From the NCBI RefSeq assembly GCF_932526225.1, contig NC_064042.1:3517001-3581000 (forward strand): 64,000 nt of DNA, written 5' to 3'. This document shows positions 1-25,499 of the stretch, one piece after another (position 1 is the stretch's first letter; each line of letters starts with the position of its first letter). Both the position numbers and the translations under genes were made by a program. The stretch is from Nematostella vectensis (taxonomy: Eukaryota; Cnidaria; Anthozoa; Actiniaria; Edwardsiidae). The notes beneath the pieces are model-generated. The model did no database searches. It had not been told where the DNA came from and was given only the letters and a program-made list of their open reading frames with translations.

Positions 1-980
1 TATAAAGATGTACAAACGATGGATAGAAGGACAAACATTGGAATTGAAAGAAGGTAAGAAAGACTGCCTTTAGAGTACCCCCACCCCACTTCAGGGTTTA
101 GCCTTTAATGCTGTTATCCAAAATTTTTCAGGTAAATCTCACAAGAGAAACTCCAAGCAAGCTGCCAGCTTAGAGGAATGATGCTATGATAGGATGTATA
201 TTTGTATTATGTAGCTCAGTAAAAATAAACACAATCTGAGTAACAAATAAACTTGTATTTCTATTGTATGTTTTAGCACACAAATAGCAGGCGTAATTAA
301 TAATGCACCACCATTTTATGAACCCCCTGATAATTTAGTATGGGGATTTAGTGTGTCCATGGTTCTGTACAAGACAAGTGCACATTTCAAAGACTATTAG
401 CCCAAAAAGCACAGAAGAGAGGCCAATGTTTGCAATTTCTACTAAAAACGCTTATACATTCACCTGGCAAATCCAATACAATACATAGTGTACTCTTCTG
501 ATGTGTTTATAGAATGCATAGTGTTTCAATTTAGAGAGTTTTAAATTCACAAGAGAATAAAAAAACATTTTGATGTATTTGTTTTAATTTTCCTGAAAAC
601 AACTTCCCTCTACATCCACTGGAAGCCTTTCCTCATAATCAACAACATCAAAATATGTTCTGCTATAAAAAAAATATGGGAATCGTCAAATTTGACTGAA
701 TGTTGGAAAATGTAAATAACATGATTACTTGTCATCCTTATTCTTACAAATAATTATACCCATAAGCAGTGATTGACCTTACTGCCATATGCTATTTGCA
801 CTGACAAAGTTTATAATTGAAATAAGTATATGGCTGAAATTGAATGCATGCTGGCTCCGTTTTTAGGCGTTGCCTGAATCTATATATTAATATTTATCAC
901 CCTAATATGAACCAGTGCGGGTTACGACGAATTGAGCAAAAATATGGTATTAATAACATTTTCTTTTTTCTTTTCTCCAG
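1..980. other. No gene supported; probable upstream intron of the receptor gene
   Basis: AT-rich DNA without a convincing exon. The first supported exon of the adhesion receptor begins at 981 and needs one base from an earlier exon, so this stretch is most simply an intron of that gene. I see no domain, repeat family or splice-bounded reading frame in it. Confidence 0.5.
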
Positions 981-13371
<12,391 letters not shown>

Positions 13372-13486
13372 GCACTCTTTTATTGATGCGGGCACTGTGA
13401 CATTATTAGGAGAGGGTTCAACAGTAGCCCGCGTTGCCGTTACATCGCCGCTCTACATTCACCTTCCCCTCTATTTCCCACAACTC

Positions 13487-13578
13487 TTTGCGACGCGCGC
13501 GTGAAACAGGAGGCATCAAAATTGTAAACAAGATAGCAAAGTTTGTTTTTATCCTCGGTTTCACGCGCGCATCGCAAA
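13487..13578. repeat. Inverted repeat in receptor 3' region
   Basis: tttgcgacgcgcgcgtgaaac (13487-13507) is mirrored by gtttcacgcgcgcatcgcaaa (13558-13578) with one mismatch, and weaker pairing extends outward through ccacaa/ttgtgg. It lies about 115 bp after the stop codon, so it may be a 3'UTR hairpin or a fold-back element. Confidence 0.75.
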
Positions 13579-13720
13579 TATTTGTGGACAGATGTGGGGA
13601 AGATGAATATGCTCTGGGAGATTTTCAAACAAGGAAAACAAATGCACCATTGGATGGATTTCATTTTAGCAAAAATTGCACTCTCTCGAGGGAATAGAGA
13701 TTTAAGTTTTAGAAACCATG

Positions 13721-13726
13721 AATAAA
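13721..13726 (+). terminator. Candidate polyadenylation signal of the receptor gene
   Basis: AATAAA 350 bp after the stop codon, the first canonical hexamer downstream. Another hexamer occurs near 13975. Confidence 0.5.
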
Positions 13727-13980
13727 AAAGACAATTCTCACACAATGTTTATAATGTAAGATAGAAACGGTTAGTTTATAAAACAACATTAATATTTATA
13801 GAGAGTTTTCGAATAGAATATCACATTTTGTACAGCGCAAACATTAACATGAATATAAAGGACAAATATCTCGAAAAAGATGTGTATGCTGAAGAACTTT
13901 ATGTAGAAGAGTGAAGGTGAAAGAAAAGTTATGTGATCATAAATTAAGAACATGATTTCAAAAATAGCCTTCAAAATAAA

Positions 13981-14400
13981 AGGTGGTGGCATGCTGTATT
14001 TATTTATTCACTTTTAGTTTTACCAAACGTGCTCACTAAAAGGTGGTAGCATGCTGTATTTATTTATTCACTTTTAGTTTTACCAAACGTGCTCACTTAA
14101 AGGTGGTAGCATGCTGTATTTATTTATTCACTTTTAGTTTTACCAAACGTGCTCACTAAAAGGTGGTGGCATGCTGTATTTATTTATTCACTTTTAGTTT
14201 TACCAAACGTGCTCACTAAAAGGTGGTGGCATGCTGTATTTATTTATTCACTTTTAGTTTTACCAAACGTGCTCACTAAAAGGTGGTGGCATGCTACATT
14301 TATTTATTCACTTTTAGTTTTACCAAACGTGCTCACTAAAAGGTGGTGGCATGCTGCATTTATTTATTCACTTTTAGTTTTACCAAACGTGCTCACTTAA
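13981..14400. repeat. Seven exact-length 60-bp tandem repeats
   Basis: Seven copies of exactly 60 bp beginning aggtggtggcatgctgtatt. They differ only at a few positions (ggtag/ggtgg, ctgta/ctaca/ctgca, actaaa/acttaa). The high identity suggests recent expansion. A peptide-like reading frame across the array is a repeat by-product. Confidence 0.96.
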
Positions 14401-17400
14401 AGGAAGAGAAAAAGGGGGGCTAGTTTTAGAGAAGTCCTTAATTTAAATAGGGAGGCCAGCTAGATCCTCCGTATAGAAATAGATATCACGAAAAATAGTT
14501 GTTTCTGCTTATTGTACAAGGTGTTTAGGTTGTTAAGCAAAACAATGGTTGGAGTTATAAAGCAGAAATGTTTACGTGGTTTCGGTGTCTTTTCTGGTTA
14601 CTCTATAAACCGTGCAATCGTGACCTCCAGAAGAAAAGTCCATTCCCCTACTCATAGACACACAACGAGGTTGCACGGGGAAGGGGGTGGGGGGCGGGGG
14701 CATTGTGAAATCGAAGAGGAAAAAAGAAGGGGTACGTGGGTTTGACATAGTACAGATAAAAACGATACAAACAATTCACCAAAGTATAATATCGACTTTT
14801 ATCAAGGAATCAATTTATGCATGTAACTCTGTTGTACATGTAAATACTCATAAAAAAAACATCTCCGCTTACGAAAAGGATGGGGAAGCAAGGCTTCTTG
14901 CCGCCCGCCGCCCTTGCAGCCCGATATATAATTTTGTAGTAACGCCCACACCACATTTTGTTATTATAACACTAGTGTATGGTACAACATTTGCAATAAC
15001 CGTTGTACCCAAATGGGATATCAAATATTCCTTCACACTTCTGAGACCGTTTTGGAACTAGTCTTTTAGAAGCGCAGCTGTTAGAACAATAGCTTCTTTA
15101 TCCTCGAACTACATTTATGTATCTTCAGTTTACCCCTCAGGCTTTCTTGTAAATAGCATTTATTGTTCCATATCCATTTGTAAAATAAACACACACCTGA
15201 TTGTTCCCTACCGCCGATTTCAGACATCAAGAGACAATGTAAGGGAGACCGCTTATGGGCATCATTTCATTTCATATTTCATTTCATTTTTGTTTGCGTG
15301 TATGAAATGTATGAATCAGCCAGCTAGTGTTATATTTGGGTTTTATTAACAATCCACTAAAATAGTTATGGAAAAACTTAAAATACATTCGGGCAAGTCA
15401 TTAAAAAAAAACGTAAGATATTGAGAAAATAAAACTTAAAAAACAAAAGTTACAAGAGATACCTACAACACTGTGGTTAATAACATGTATACTGGCTCAC
15501 CGACTGTTCACAAAAATAATACAGACTTCCCTTTGTGAGCCGTTTTTTTTTCGCAAGTTCCATTATGAACCAAAAGCGAACATTTATTAAAAACCGGACT
15601 GCAATATTCAAAGGAAACTCAATAGTTGGATTGTAACACCACATGGCCATAAACACACAACAATACGCTCTCTTTTTATAAATTGAATCAAAAAGCCCAA
15701 ACTGTCGCGATCTCGTACCAGAACAATGAATAAAATACACCAAAAACTGGAAATCGACTCTGCCAAATTTTCGTCTTTAATAAGACTTCTTCAGGGCAGA
15801 CTGGTGTATTTTACTCTCTTTTTATAAGAAACATTTTATAGGAACATCCAGCCTAAGATTTCACCAAATTTTAAAAACATGCCAGCAATTTTTTTTTTTT
15901 TACTAGTCTGATGTGTTCTCAAAATGCCAAATAAAATTGTGTTCACAAAACCAACCTTGAATATTACTCTGCTATATCATTATTATTCTCTTCTTCCTGA
16001 TGGTTAATCGCATATCATACTTTATATACACTAAAAATTATTAAGAACATTTTCGGAAAATGCTCCAAAAATAAAAATGACTTATTGCATGAAACGTAAT
16101 TAAACTCATGAAGCGTAATTAAACTCACAAATAAGCCGGAAAGTGAACATCTATTAATAATATACGCTACTGTACAAATAGCACAGTTGGGAGTAAAAAA
16201 CAGGGATTAATAGGCTTGAATAAGTATCAGTTTTTATCCCCTGGGCTTTATTATATATTGTATTCACGTCGGGTTTTTGATTGAATGAAACAGTGTCAAA
16301 AGGGAATACAATAAAATCAGAGAAGCTAGAATCTTTGTAATCCCGCTAACTTAAATAGTTGCCGTTTTTACTTAGTTGCGCAGACGAAAAGGACGTTTCA
16401 CAGAAGATACATTTCATCTACCACGATATACATTCCGGGATTCTTCAAACACATAACAAAACTTGAAATAGGTGAGTGCCCTGGAACATAACTAAAATTG
16501 GAGGCATTTTGTAAATAAAGAAGTTATCCAATAACAGCAGAGTACCCACCCCCTCCCCCTTGGTATTTGTATGCCAAATGGCGGCGAGAAGGGGAGGACG
16601 AATATTCAGCCTAACCGTTTCTTTGAAGCTGTTTGACACCCCTGAAAATAATATGTCACATTCAATATCGAAATACACGCTCTATACTGTCGACTCGATG
16701 CGAATCCCATGCGAATGCGTTGTAATAAGCGAACAACAGCAACTAAAACACTAGTGTTAAAGTTTCACTTGATACAAAATTAAATAGAGAACTTCTAACT
16801 TTACCCCTCTGTGTTTCTATCTAAATCACGAGGTATTTTAGTTATTTAAACTGTTCTTCAAGGCAACCACTTCATACCAGGGGTCTACTATAACTTAAAG
16901 CCGTGGATTTTAATAGATTTTACTTAATTTTCTCAATAGTTTAACTTTTGATCAAAATGCAACAGACATACAGTAAATGTATCAAACATTAAGTACTTAT
17001 AAAAAAATAAGCAAAAGAGAGAAGAGGGGGGGGGGGGGGCTCCCACAAACTTGAACAACCTAGTATTCTGGGTGAAAGTTTACTTGTGAGACCACATGCA
17101 TTATACTCCACTAGGCACTAAAATCTTTTTTTTTGCTTCAAAAGTTTATATCTTACTGATTCCCCCAAAATTGAAGTTTATTTCATAATTTAATTCTTTA
17201 TTATCAGGGCTTTGACTATAGATTTTTAAGTGTGACATTATTTAGAATTTGGTGGGTGGTATTTTTTGGACACAAACCCCGTATTCTAGCATAAAAAGGG
17301 ACTTTCAAAAGAAATTCAAGGTGCTAAGTAATGAATAATAGTTTTCAGTACTTTACTAAATTGTTGGTCAAGCCCTCCTTGTGTATAACTTCCCCTCCTG

Positions 17401-20090
17401 GTAAAATTTCATTTGCCACCATGTCAACTAACTAAAATTCGTAAAATCTAATTCATAAAGTCTAGTGCACACTAGCAACAATACTGCATTATTTTGGCCT
17501 ATAAGTATGGTAAAGTAGCAGAAATGATCATGATTTTGAATGTAATATGCTGAGATTGCATTGTTTCTAGTATTTTGTGCTCCTTTAAGTCACTTTTCAT
17601 ATTCTAGCGGGGTAATTATGTAATGCTGTGCTTTGCTAGTGTGCTCCAGAAAATTAAAACTAACCACCATCATTGCCAGAAAACCGACGGGAAAAGCATT
17701 GAGCAGAGGGTGACTATTATAAGCATGATGACATATGAGGAAAGTTTGGTGACAGTTATATAAGAAATTTCTTCAGAAGAAAATCACCCCCGTTTCCTGT
17801 CTCTGTATTGGTGTGTTCATTCAAACATTGAAAAATACATTTTTGATATCAAATCAGGCATCCCATTTTAGCCTGACAATGTTTTGAAAATTATAAAAAA
17901 ATAATAAAACAAATGTCAATTACACCCACATGTACTTTCTTCTTTTGAACAGAAATTCTGTCCAATGCTTGACTAAAGGGTGCAACTTAGTTTACATGAA
18001 CATTCCACCATTATAAAATAAAACAACTGCTAGCAAAGCACCCCAACCAAAAAGACAAGACAACAATGGTTTAACACAACTCTGCTTCTTGCTTGTTTTA
18101 GTCTGCCACCTTTCTTCTGCGACTTTGATGTATGCGAGTTACCTCAAACACGCTCTCAGGTACTAAACGTGAGATTCCATAATACGGCATGTCACTTGCG
18201 AAAACGTAAAAAGAAAAAAACTAAAAGGCGGGGTACCCATGGGGTAACCTCGAGGTATTCGCTTGTTCAAATCATCTAAATGATGACAAACTATTGTAGA
18301 TTCTGCCGATGTATTCCCTTTTTTGCTGACATCGTTCGGACCTAACGAAAATTCCAACTTTCTCAGATCGATCGGGACATATTAGGGCAAAATTTTGAGT
18401 GACCTTGGCCGTAAATCTTGAAATAAATATTTTCTCGCCCATAATCGCACTGATTCTCTTAACAACATGGCGCCCAGGTTCCTCTAGCATGCATTAAACG
18501 CAACAAATCATGGGTAGGAGTACTATTCCGCCGACAAAGGAACTATTTTTGTGTGGTTCTCTCGCTGAGGCTATGTCCGCCATTTTGCATAATGATTAGG
18601 TAAACCGATACCTCCAATTTTAGTTATGACCCTAACTGATAAATGCAAAATCCTGGCCAAACAAGTCTTTCTCAAAAAATAATAGCATATCTATGATTTC
18701 AAGGTACCTTGTCCGAGTGCCTTTTTTAACTATTAATAGTTGGCTGAAATATTCAATTAAAATTGGCATAATGAGTGCGCGATATTGGGGTGGCGGTGAA
18801 TCAATCAAAAAGTTATCGATAATTAGAGGGTATTGTAAATGTCTCACACCAAGTGAATTTTGAGGCCGTATGCTTTTCAAAATTAACAATCCTTGAATTA
18901 ACTTACTGTTACCGAATCAAAAAATCGAATATTAGCATTATTCAAGAACTCACCAAAAAAGCAGGTCAGATGTACACTTACGTAACGAGTACGGTATATG
19001 CCTTCTCGAGGGCCAAGGGAGATTCCAGTAGACAAATTAGAAAAAGTGCGAGAGTAGAGTAAAGTAATTAAATGAGTTGGGAGTAAGACGAATATAAATG
19101 TGAAAATTAATTAAGTCTTTAAACGTAGGTTTGACAGGTTTTATGAGGCCCGTGCAGTATTGTTTCATCAACTTCGTTCCCTGGCCGCCTGGTAAATGAA
19201 TAGACAAATAAAGAGGCGATGATTTAATAGCCCCCTTCCGTGGAAGGAAAACAACACAAATTTGGATAAAATATGAGCATTATTCGTGGATTTACCAATT
19301 TATAGAGAACCCATTTTTGCATCTTTGCATGTACTTGGAAAATTTTGGCAAGCAATTCGTGCAACGGCAAGCATTATAAAAATGCATGGGGCGATGGGGT
19401 AGCAAGGGGATGATGATCCAAATATTAAGTCATGATGATCAATGGCGATCAATCCCGAACTGCGCAGCGTTTCTACTCCTTCGCTCTAATCTTTTTTTGC
19501 TTAGGAATGCACCTAACAAACAAGTGGGGTTGAATTATGCATTAACTCCACTTAGTTCAGCTTGAACGTTTGCCTTGGAGGGGGGCTCAGCTAAGTGTTG
19601 TTACGTAACAACTCACAGAGCTCGTGTAACCGGCCAGATGCCGCATTAACACTAGAAACAAGAAACAGATAATTACTTCCGGACTAACAGCTTTCATGAT
19701 AACAATTAAAAATATCAGTGGAGAAAAATCACGAAACATTTGATTTTACGATTGCAAGCAACGGTTTTAATTCGAAGAAAAGTTATTGGAAAAAACATTT
19801 GATATGACACAATAAGTCGTGTCCAGCGCAGTCGTCCTGACTAAGGATGGCTTGAAAACTAAACCAAAATTTGGTTTTGAGTCGTTTGGGACCTAAGAAC
19901 GTAGATGATGGAGTAAGCAACACTGTTGCTTTTTTTCCAAAGAGTTTACAAATAATAACTGATATAAAACGTTTTTAAAGTGGCCTCTGGCCTCTTTTGA
20001 GGTCCGAAGAACGTGATGTTATGGAAAGCAAGCAAGCATTGTATTGTCATACTCAATGACGCAGCATGTTTTTTTACCTTATTTAGTCAT
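14401..20090. other. Intergenic region without supported genes
   Basis: About 5.7 kb of AT-rich sequence with only short stops-interrupted frames, a G run near 17027-17038 and scattered A/T runs. At 18465 (+) and 18583 (-) two divergent ATGGCG start-like strings occur, but their frames close within 30 codons with no convincing donor. I see no RNA gene. Confidence 0.55.
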
Positions 20091-20091
20091 A

Positions 20092-20175
20092 TGACGTCAT
20101 CGTGTGATTTTTGTTTGAACAATCAAAAACAATTAATGCATACTATTGTCAATCATTAACTAGAAGATATAAAAA
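20092..20175 (+). promoter_or_regulatory. CRE and TATA promoter of the secreted-protein gene
   Basis: A perfect palindromic CRE, TGACGTCA (20092-20099), stands about 70 bp upstream of TATAAAAA (20168-20175). Transcription is expected about 30 bp beyond the TATA box, near 20198. A splice donor (aaaag|gtatga) follows at 20271/20272. The order CRE, TATA, short leader exon, donor is typical of an inducible promoter. The CREB/ATF link is inference from the motif. Confidence 0.7.
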
Positions 20176-20197
20176 GGCGTCTCACAGTTTAACAAAA

Positions 20198-20271
20198 TTA
20201 AGTAAAGCATACTCTAGCAGAAGGATTGTCGATCATTTTGATTGCTGCTCCACTACATAGGTGCTAAAAAG
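20198..20271 (+). other. Non-coding first exon
   Basis: The start is set by distance from the TATA box and the end by the donor gtatga at 20272. It contains no ATG leading into the downstream frame. The next exon begins at about 20975 after a T-rich acceptor (ttttttcag), five bases before the start codon ATG at 20980. Confidence 0.55.
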
Positions 20272-20979
20272 GTATGACTCATCTATTCTAAAAACTTTAC
20301 TTCTTTTTTGAATTTTACATTAATTCATCAGATGAAGTGTTGGGCTTTTTAAGCAGTCCTGACTTGTTGTTAGAGGGTTTGCACCGTACTTAAGCAAAAA
20401 GCCCGACGTTTTCAAACGTTCGGTACAATAAAACAAAGCGCTATTAAAAGCGTTAATAATCGCACCTATCCCTCAGAATTTACACTGAAAAATATGAAAT
20501 GCAGATTAACAGAACCACTTCGATTTGTGTGTTGTTGGAAGAGCTCCATTATTCGCTACTGATTTCTCGTATTTATTTTGTTCTTACTTTCAAACGAATT
20601 CGTCGTTTCGAGCTGTTGGCCAGGTATAGAGCAAGAATAAGCCGATTTCTACCAGCGCCCATCTGATTTTTGGTGAATGTTTTCTGCAGTCCAGCCCCGA
20701 TTTGTGTCTATTGCAAAACCATAGTTTTGTAGATCATAAATACACTTTTCACTGCTGTTTCTTTGTGATGAATTCTGTCAACTGCATGATTAATAGTGCT
20801 CCGTTATAAACAGATAACAATATTTGTGCTTGAAGGCGAAAAGCTGAGGAAGGATTCCACGCCTTCCAGCTCACTCCGATCTATGGCCCTTCCCCTAAAG
20901 TGTTAGAATTTAGGAGTCATAATAATGCATGAATTATTAGCTTGCTTTTAACCTTTTATTATTATTTTTTTCAGTGAGG

Positions 20980-23900
20980 ATGAGCCCACGCACAAGCCAC
21001 CTCGGTTTCGTTCTGCTCCTCGCAGCGCTTGGCGGCGCAAGCTCCTCAGATCTCGCGGACGAAGCATTTACCAAACTGAGACAAACCTTCGACGCTATGA
21101 GCCAGGCCTTGGGGGCTCTCTCCAGACAAGTGATGCTTCAGCAGTTTGAGGTTCAAGAAAAAATCCGCTCAGATGCAGACTCCGGTGTGAAGCAAATCCG
21201 TGATTTTAACACGGGAACGCGTAATTATCACACCGCTACGCACACGCGAACTGGGAGCGTGCTCGCGATTCATGATCACTCTAACAATGATCGCACCGTT
21301 GGAATGGGGGAGTTCGTGGGAGTGCTGAATGGAGTTGAGTTCCGCACAAGACACAATGACTACAGACTTTACATGCCGCACAGGACAAGCAAGGAGGTGA
21401 GAGGGGGAGGGGTGGGGTAAACGACAACAGACTATAGACCCTTAGATGCACCATCAAGCCAACAAATTGTTATGGCGATCGTGCATTTCCAATCGCTGCG
21501 CCCGGTCTGTGGAATAGTTTTCCGTATGAAGTAACATGCATTAATTCTATATATAGTTTTTAAAAGGCACTTAAGAGTTTTTTTTTATTTAAAGAAGCAT
21601 TTAATTCATAACTTTCGCTATATTTTTATCATAGCTCTATTTCAATTATATTATTCATAGTTTTATCATAGTTTATCATTAGTTTTATTTTTTACTCGAT
21701 GTAAGGCGCAATTGATTTTTTTTATATATTGATAATTGCGCAATATAAATGTAATAAATTATTATTTATTATTACTTTACATGCCCCATAGGACAAGCAA
21801 GGGGGCGAGAGGGGGAGGGGTGGGGGCATGTAATGACTTCATGCACAGCTCAAGAATTGGCACGAAGATAGGAGGGTATAGTATTTGATTAAATATTTGT
21901 ATATAAGTAGTTGATTTAATACTTTCTTAAATTTTTTTATGCTTTTTCGTTTAGTGGCATGCTACTGAGAATATCCCCTTCCCCCAAGTTCCACCATCAG
22001 TTCTTAACAAACCCACCATCTCTGAGCAAATCGAAGAAATGAAAGAATGGTTCAAAGCGTGGCGTGACCAAAATCACACCGTGCGTGACTACCGTGACTA
22101 CTTTAAGCCGGTCCTGTGCTACCTCGAGGGGGCCTGGACAACGAACACCGAAAACATCGAAGAGCCATTTGAGAGCGATCGCCACTTTGTCGACGCCTCA
22201 AGTTGGTTTGATCTACAAGAAAAAATCCGATTTACCTCATACACAGGACGCAAGGATAACTTGGAGAACTTCTCTTTTCTGCCGACAGCCATCATCAATG
22301 TGACCAAGGATGGAAGACCGATCTTTGCGCAATGGAATTACCGCATTCTTTGCCATCCGGTATCTCGTGATATCCCCCTGAACAGGTTCCGCGTGGTGGA
22401 CGACCTTGGAGTGCGGCTCACAGTAAAGCGTTCGTATGAACATCACGGAAAAACCAGGTCTGCAAGATTCCAGTTAAACCCGTTTGACAAGGACTGGCAG
22501 GAAACTGAAGACAAGATCAACCAAGAACGTTGGGGACTCCTTGATGAAATTATGTCCGAGGTAAAGCTGCTACAACAAATGTTTTTCCTTGAAACAAATG
22601 CACAAAAAAGTGTCAGTCGTAGAATATTTTCAATGTAAAATTAAAAAAAACAAAAAAAATACGCCATCTCCACGGAAGGTTTTGAGCATAGTGGTTCATA
22701 AGCGTGAATTTTCATACAATCATTGTCTATGTCGTAACAAGTCCAGGGTTGAAGCTAAAAATCATCGTCTTCGCTGACTTGCAGATGAAATGTTTTAAAG
22801 ATTATGGACAGACCCGTTCGTACTGATGCACAATTGTGTGACAGATCCGTTTGTACTACATTGCACAATGCGCAGGCCAAAGCTACAAATGAAATCATCG
22901 AGTCTCAAAGAGCACAAAATATTATCAAACTGTCTTTTTTCTCACTTTCAGATCCCAGGCAAAGATAACTACGCCGGGAGCCTAACTGACGAGGCGTTTG
23001 ACATTGAAGCCCTCAGCATGCATCCAGAAAAAAACGGAGAGAAACTGGACGTTTCCAGATATCACCGATGGTTCAAAGTCGGAAGGCGTGGCGCTATGGG
23101 CACCTCGATACGATCACGGGGATTTAGTGATGATACCTTGTACATGGCGATGACGTCACAGCCAAAGGTCGCAGGGATGAATCTAGCCCATCAATGCTGG
23201 ACCAGATGGAATGGACAGAAGGTAAAGCGGATAACTTAGCATCACTTACTGCGACTTTAAATAGTCTGCGAACCCATGCAAGCAATTTCCAACTACGAAT
23301 CAATTTCTGGCTTCCGTCATTCAAACGAACGGGTGCATTTTGATTGGTCCTTGAAGATAGGAGGCGTGATTTGAAGGCATTTCTGTGCTGGCCAATTCTG
23401 GCTTTGAGAATTTTGAATGACGGAAGCAGAAGCAAAATAGTCGGCAATTGAAGTTTTGAAAATATTAAAAATATTGAGATCTGCATGTTCTTTTTGGACT
23501 TCTTAAAAAATGTGTGATGCAAGGAAAACGTACTGTTCGCTTTGTTAAATAGAGGGTTTAATTTCAAAACCTCCGCCCCCATTACCTTTCCTTTAAAACG
23601 GTTTCATTTAAGCGCATTTTCCGAGAATGCGAAAGGGCAGAAAGAGGGGATAATATATTTGTCAACTAAGGACTAGCAAGGTACTGCCAAGTATAAGGCT
23701 CTGGTTACAGATAATCAGCCAGATATTTAGCCTCGTATCAGAGAAGAGGAGTGGGGAGAAATTTTCGAACGCGTCTGAAAGTAATATCTTTTCTATGCAT
23801 TTAAAATGTTTATCTCACGTTACCAATAGATGTGCAAACACTACTATAAACAAAAATGGACGTACGCCATTCCCCTGGAAATCATCTTTTTGACCCCCCT

Positions 23901-24226
23901 GCACCGATGGAACCCGTATGACATCCAATACAAGGGCGATGCCAAGACTGACTGGGGAAAAACGGTCGTGGACGGGGGACGTAACGGAGACAAGACCCCT
24001 GAGAAGGCGTATAACGGTAGCAACAGCAGAGTTTACTATCAGACGCCTGTTGAGATGTTCCAGGGTGGAGAGGTCGGTAGTGGGGCTGCTGACACTACTA
24101 AAAGCTCTGTTGGAGTTCTGGATAAGACAGGTACGTTATACTGGGGCAGGAGCCCATTACTATGAAAATACAAGCCTAACTTCAGGAGGCAGAGGGCGGA
24201 TTCCTTAAGGAAAAAGCAAAAATGAC

Positions 24227-24258
<32 letters not shown>

Positions 24259-25351
24259 GGTCATGATTTTGTTTTAAGAAAATAACAGATAAAGTTTCAA
24301 GCTACTAGTCCAAATTCTCTAAGCCCCCCCCCCCCCCTCCCCCTCCTTTATAAAATTCACTTCGGCACTTTAATTTTATAAGATATTCTGATGCATTTCC
24401 TCTTTTTTTTTTCAGGCAAAGTACGTAATTGTGTGGCTAGTGGCACGCGTGTATTCTTTCCTTACATGCCAGGGGTAGGATTCCTACGACAGCGGTACCC
24501 CATCTTTCCGGTCCACGGCGAGGGTAGCTTGGCGATGAAAGAGTTAGAAGCTGTAAAAGATCTCCTGCTCAAGTCTGGGACGTACGGTTACGCTTTCCGC
24601 GAGACCCTGGGAACGGGTACAACGCCTCCCCCTGAACCTGAACAAGGAGTTACACTACAGATGAAAACAAGCAGGAGTAATTCAGTACCCTGGCACGAGC
24701 ACACGGTCACACTGGAACCACACGAGGTAGACACGTGAACAAGCTAGATATTGCACGTGATTATACACAAACAACTCGTGACATGAGCACGAGATGACAC
24801 ATGGTTTACAAGTGATTATACCGAAACAACGCATGGTCATTATTCATTATCGATTCAACTCGTTGTTTCGTTATACTTATCCTTATGAAGCACTGCGCAT
24901 TCTGCTTGGTATGTGCGATGATTTGACATTGTCGTACACGATTTTTACTAGAATAGCGTTGTTACGAAATTTTCGGTATGATGGATGGTCCACTAAATAC
25001 TCACAACAAAATCTGATTTGCTGATTAAAACACATTGTGCAACTTGTTATGAGACGTAGGAATGTCTCAAAAAGGTTTTGTAAAATTAGGCCTGACTAAC
25101 AATCTTTAGCTCAATTTTTCTTTTACCGATTTCAGGTGGAGTTTCTGAAAAATAGCAGAGGTAGTACATTAATAAAAACAACCACAGAATCAGCCGGTCA
25201 CATGCACGAGGTCAAGATAATGTTTAACACATGGAACAACATCAACCGCTGGGAGATGACGCAATGTGATTCGGTAAATGATCCAGCATGGAACAAGTGC
25301 AATGATCAGCATCCTTCCGACTTTGTGGTTATACCAGAGGGGATTTTGTAA
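20980..25351 (+). CDS. Secreted protein of unknown family, 706 residues
   Basis: Six coding exons join in phase: 20980-21396, 21955-22560, 22952-23221, 23830-24130, 24416-24726, 25136-25351. I chose ATG 20980, just after the acceptor, because it gives a signal peptide (LGFVLLLAALGGASS). I do not recognise the family. Visible features are a coiled, Gln-rich stretch near residues 30-60; a Trp/Tyr/Arg-rich middle with W-F-K-A-W, H-R-W-F-K-V and CWTRWNGQK; candidate N-glycosylation sites (NHT, NFS, NVT, NGS); a Gly/Thr-rich linker near residues 440-530; and a C-terminal histidine pair, HEHTVTL then GHMHEVKI, whose spacing suggests a metal-binding beta unit (inference). Cysteines are few. It is likely extracellular. 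All junctions are canonical and neighbouring exons are strongly codon-like, so it is a real gene. Confidence 0.85.
21418..21773 (+). mobile_element. 5'-truncated LINE tail inside an intron
   Basis: Around 21486-21590 the plus strand encodes AAPGLWNSFPYEV and then a SF-x-x-x-L-K pattern, the usual C-terminal end of reverse-transcriptase proteins of CR1/L2/Jockey-like LINEs, broken by an in-frame stop. It is followed by an AT-rich 3' end closing in aataaattattatttatt. Its flanks (21366-21417 and 21774-21825) are 52-bp direct copies with four differences, which I read as a long target-site duplication. Confidence 0.75.
23283..23456. mobile_element. Inverted-repeat element (MITE-like)
   Basis: ctggcttccgtcattcaaa (23307-23325) and tttgaatgacggaagcag (23412-23429) are near-perfect inverted copies. 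Weaker pairing extends outward through caatttcc and cggcaattg. It lies in the intron between exons ending 23221 and starting 23830. No target duplication was identified. Confidence 0.6.
24228..24257. repeat. (AAT)n microsatellite
   Basis: About ten trinucleotide units in the intron after exon 23830-24130. Confidence 0.85.
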
Positions 25352-25499
25352 TTATCCCCGGTCGTACTTTACGGTAGACTAGGGAGCAGTAATCAAAGAC
25401 AGGGCTTTAGTCATCATGTATTAAACAGGGGCTGTGTTAGGCATGAATTAATTGTCCAATCAGAGGAGATTTTGGTAATAAGCTTTACCGGGATTTTAG

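Noticed and set aside
14149-14400. Frame with LTKRWWHA repeats
   Set aside because: 60-bp satellite; identical drift pattern at silent and non-silent positions.
18508-18585. Small minus-strand frame starting MADIASARE
   Set aside because: It stops within 30 codons without a donor; kept only as part of the divergent-start observation.
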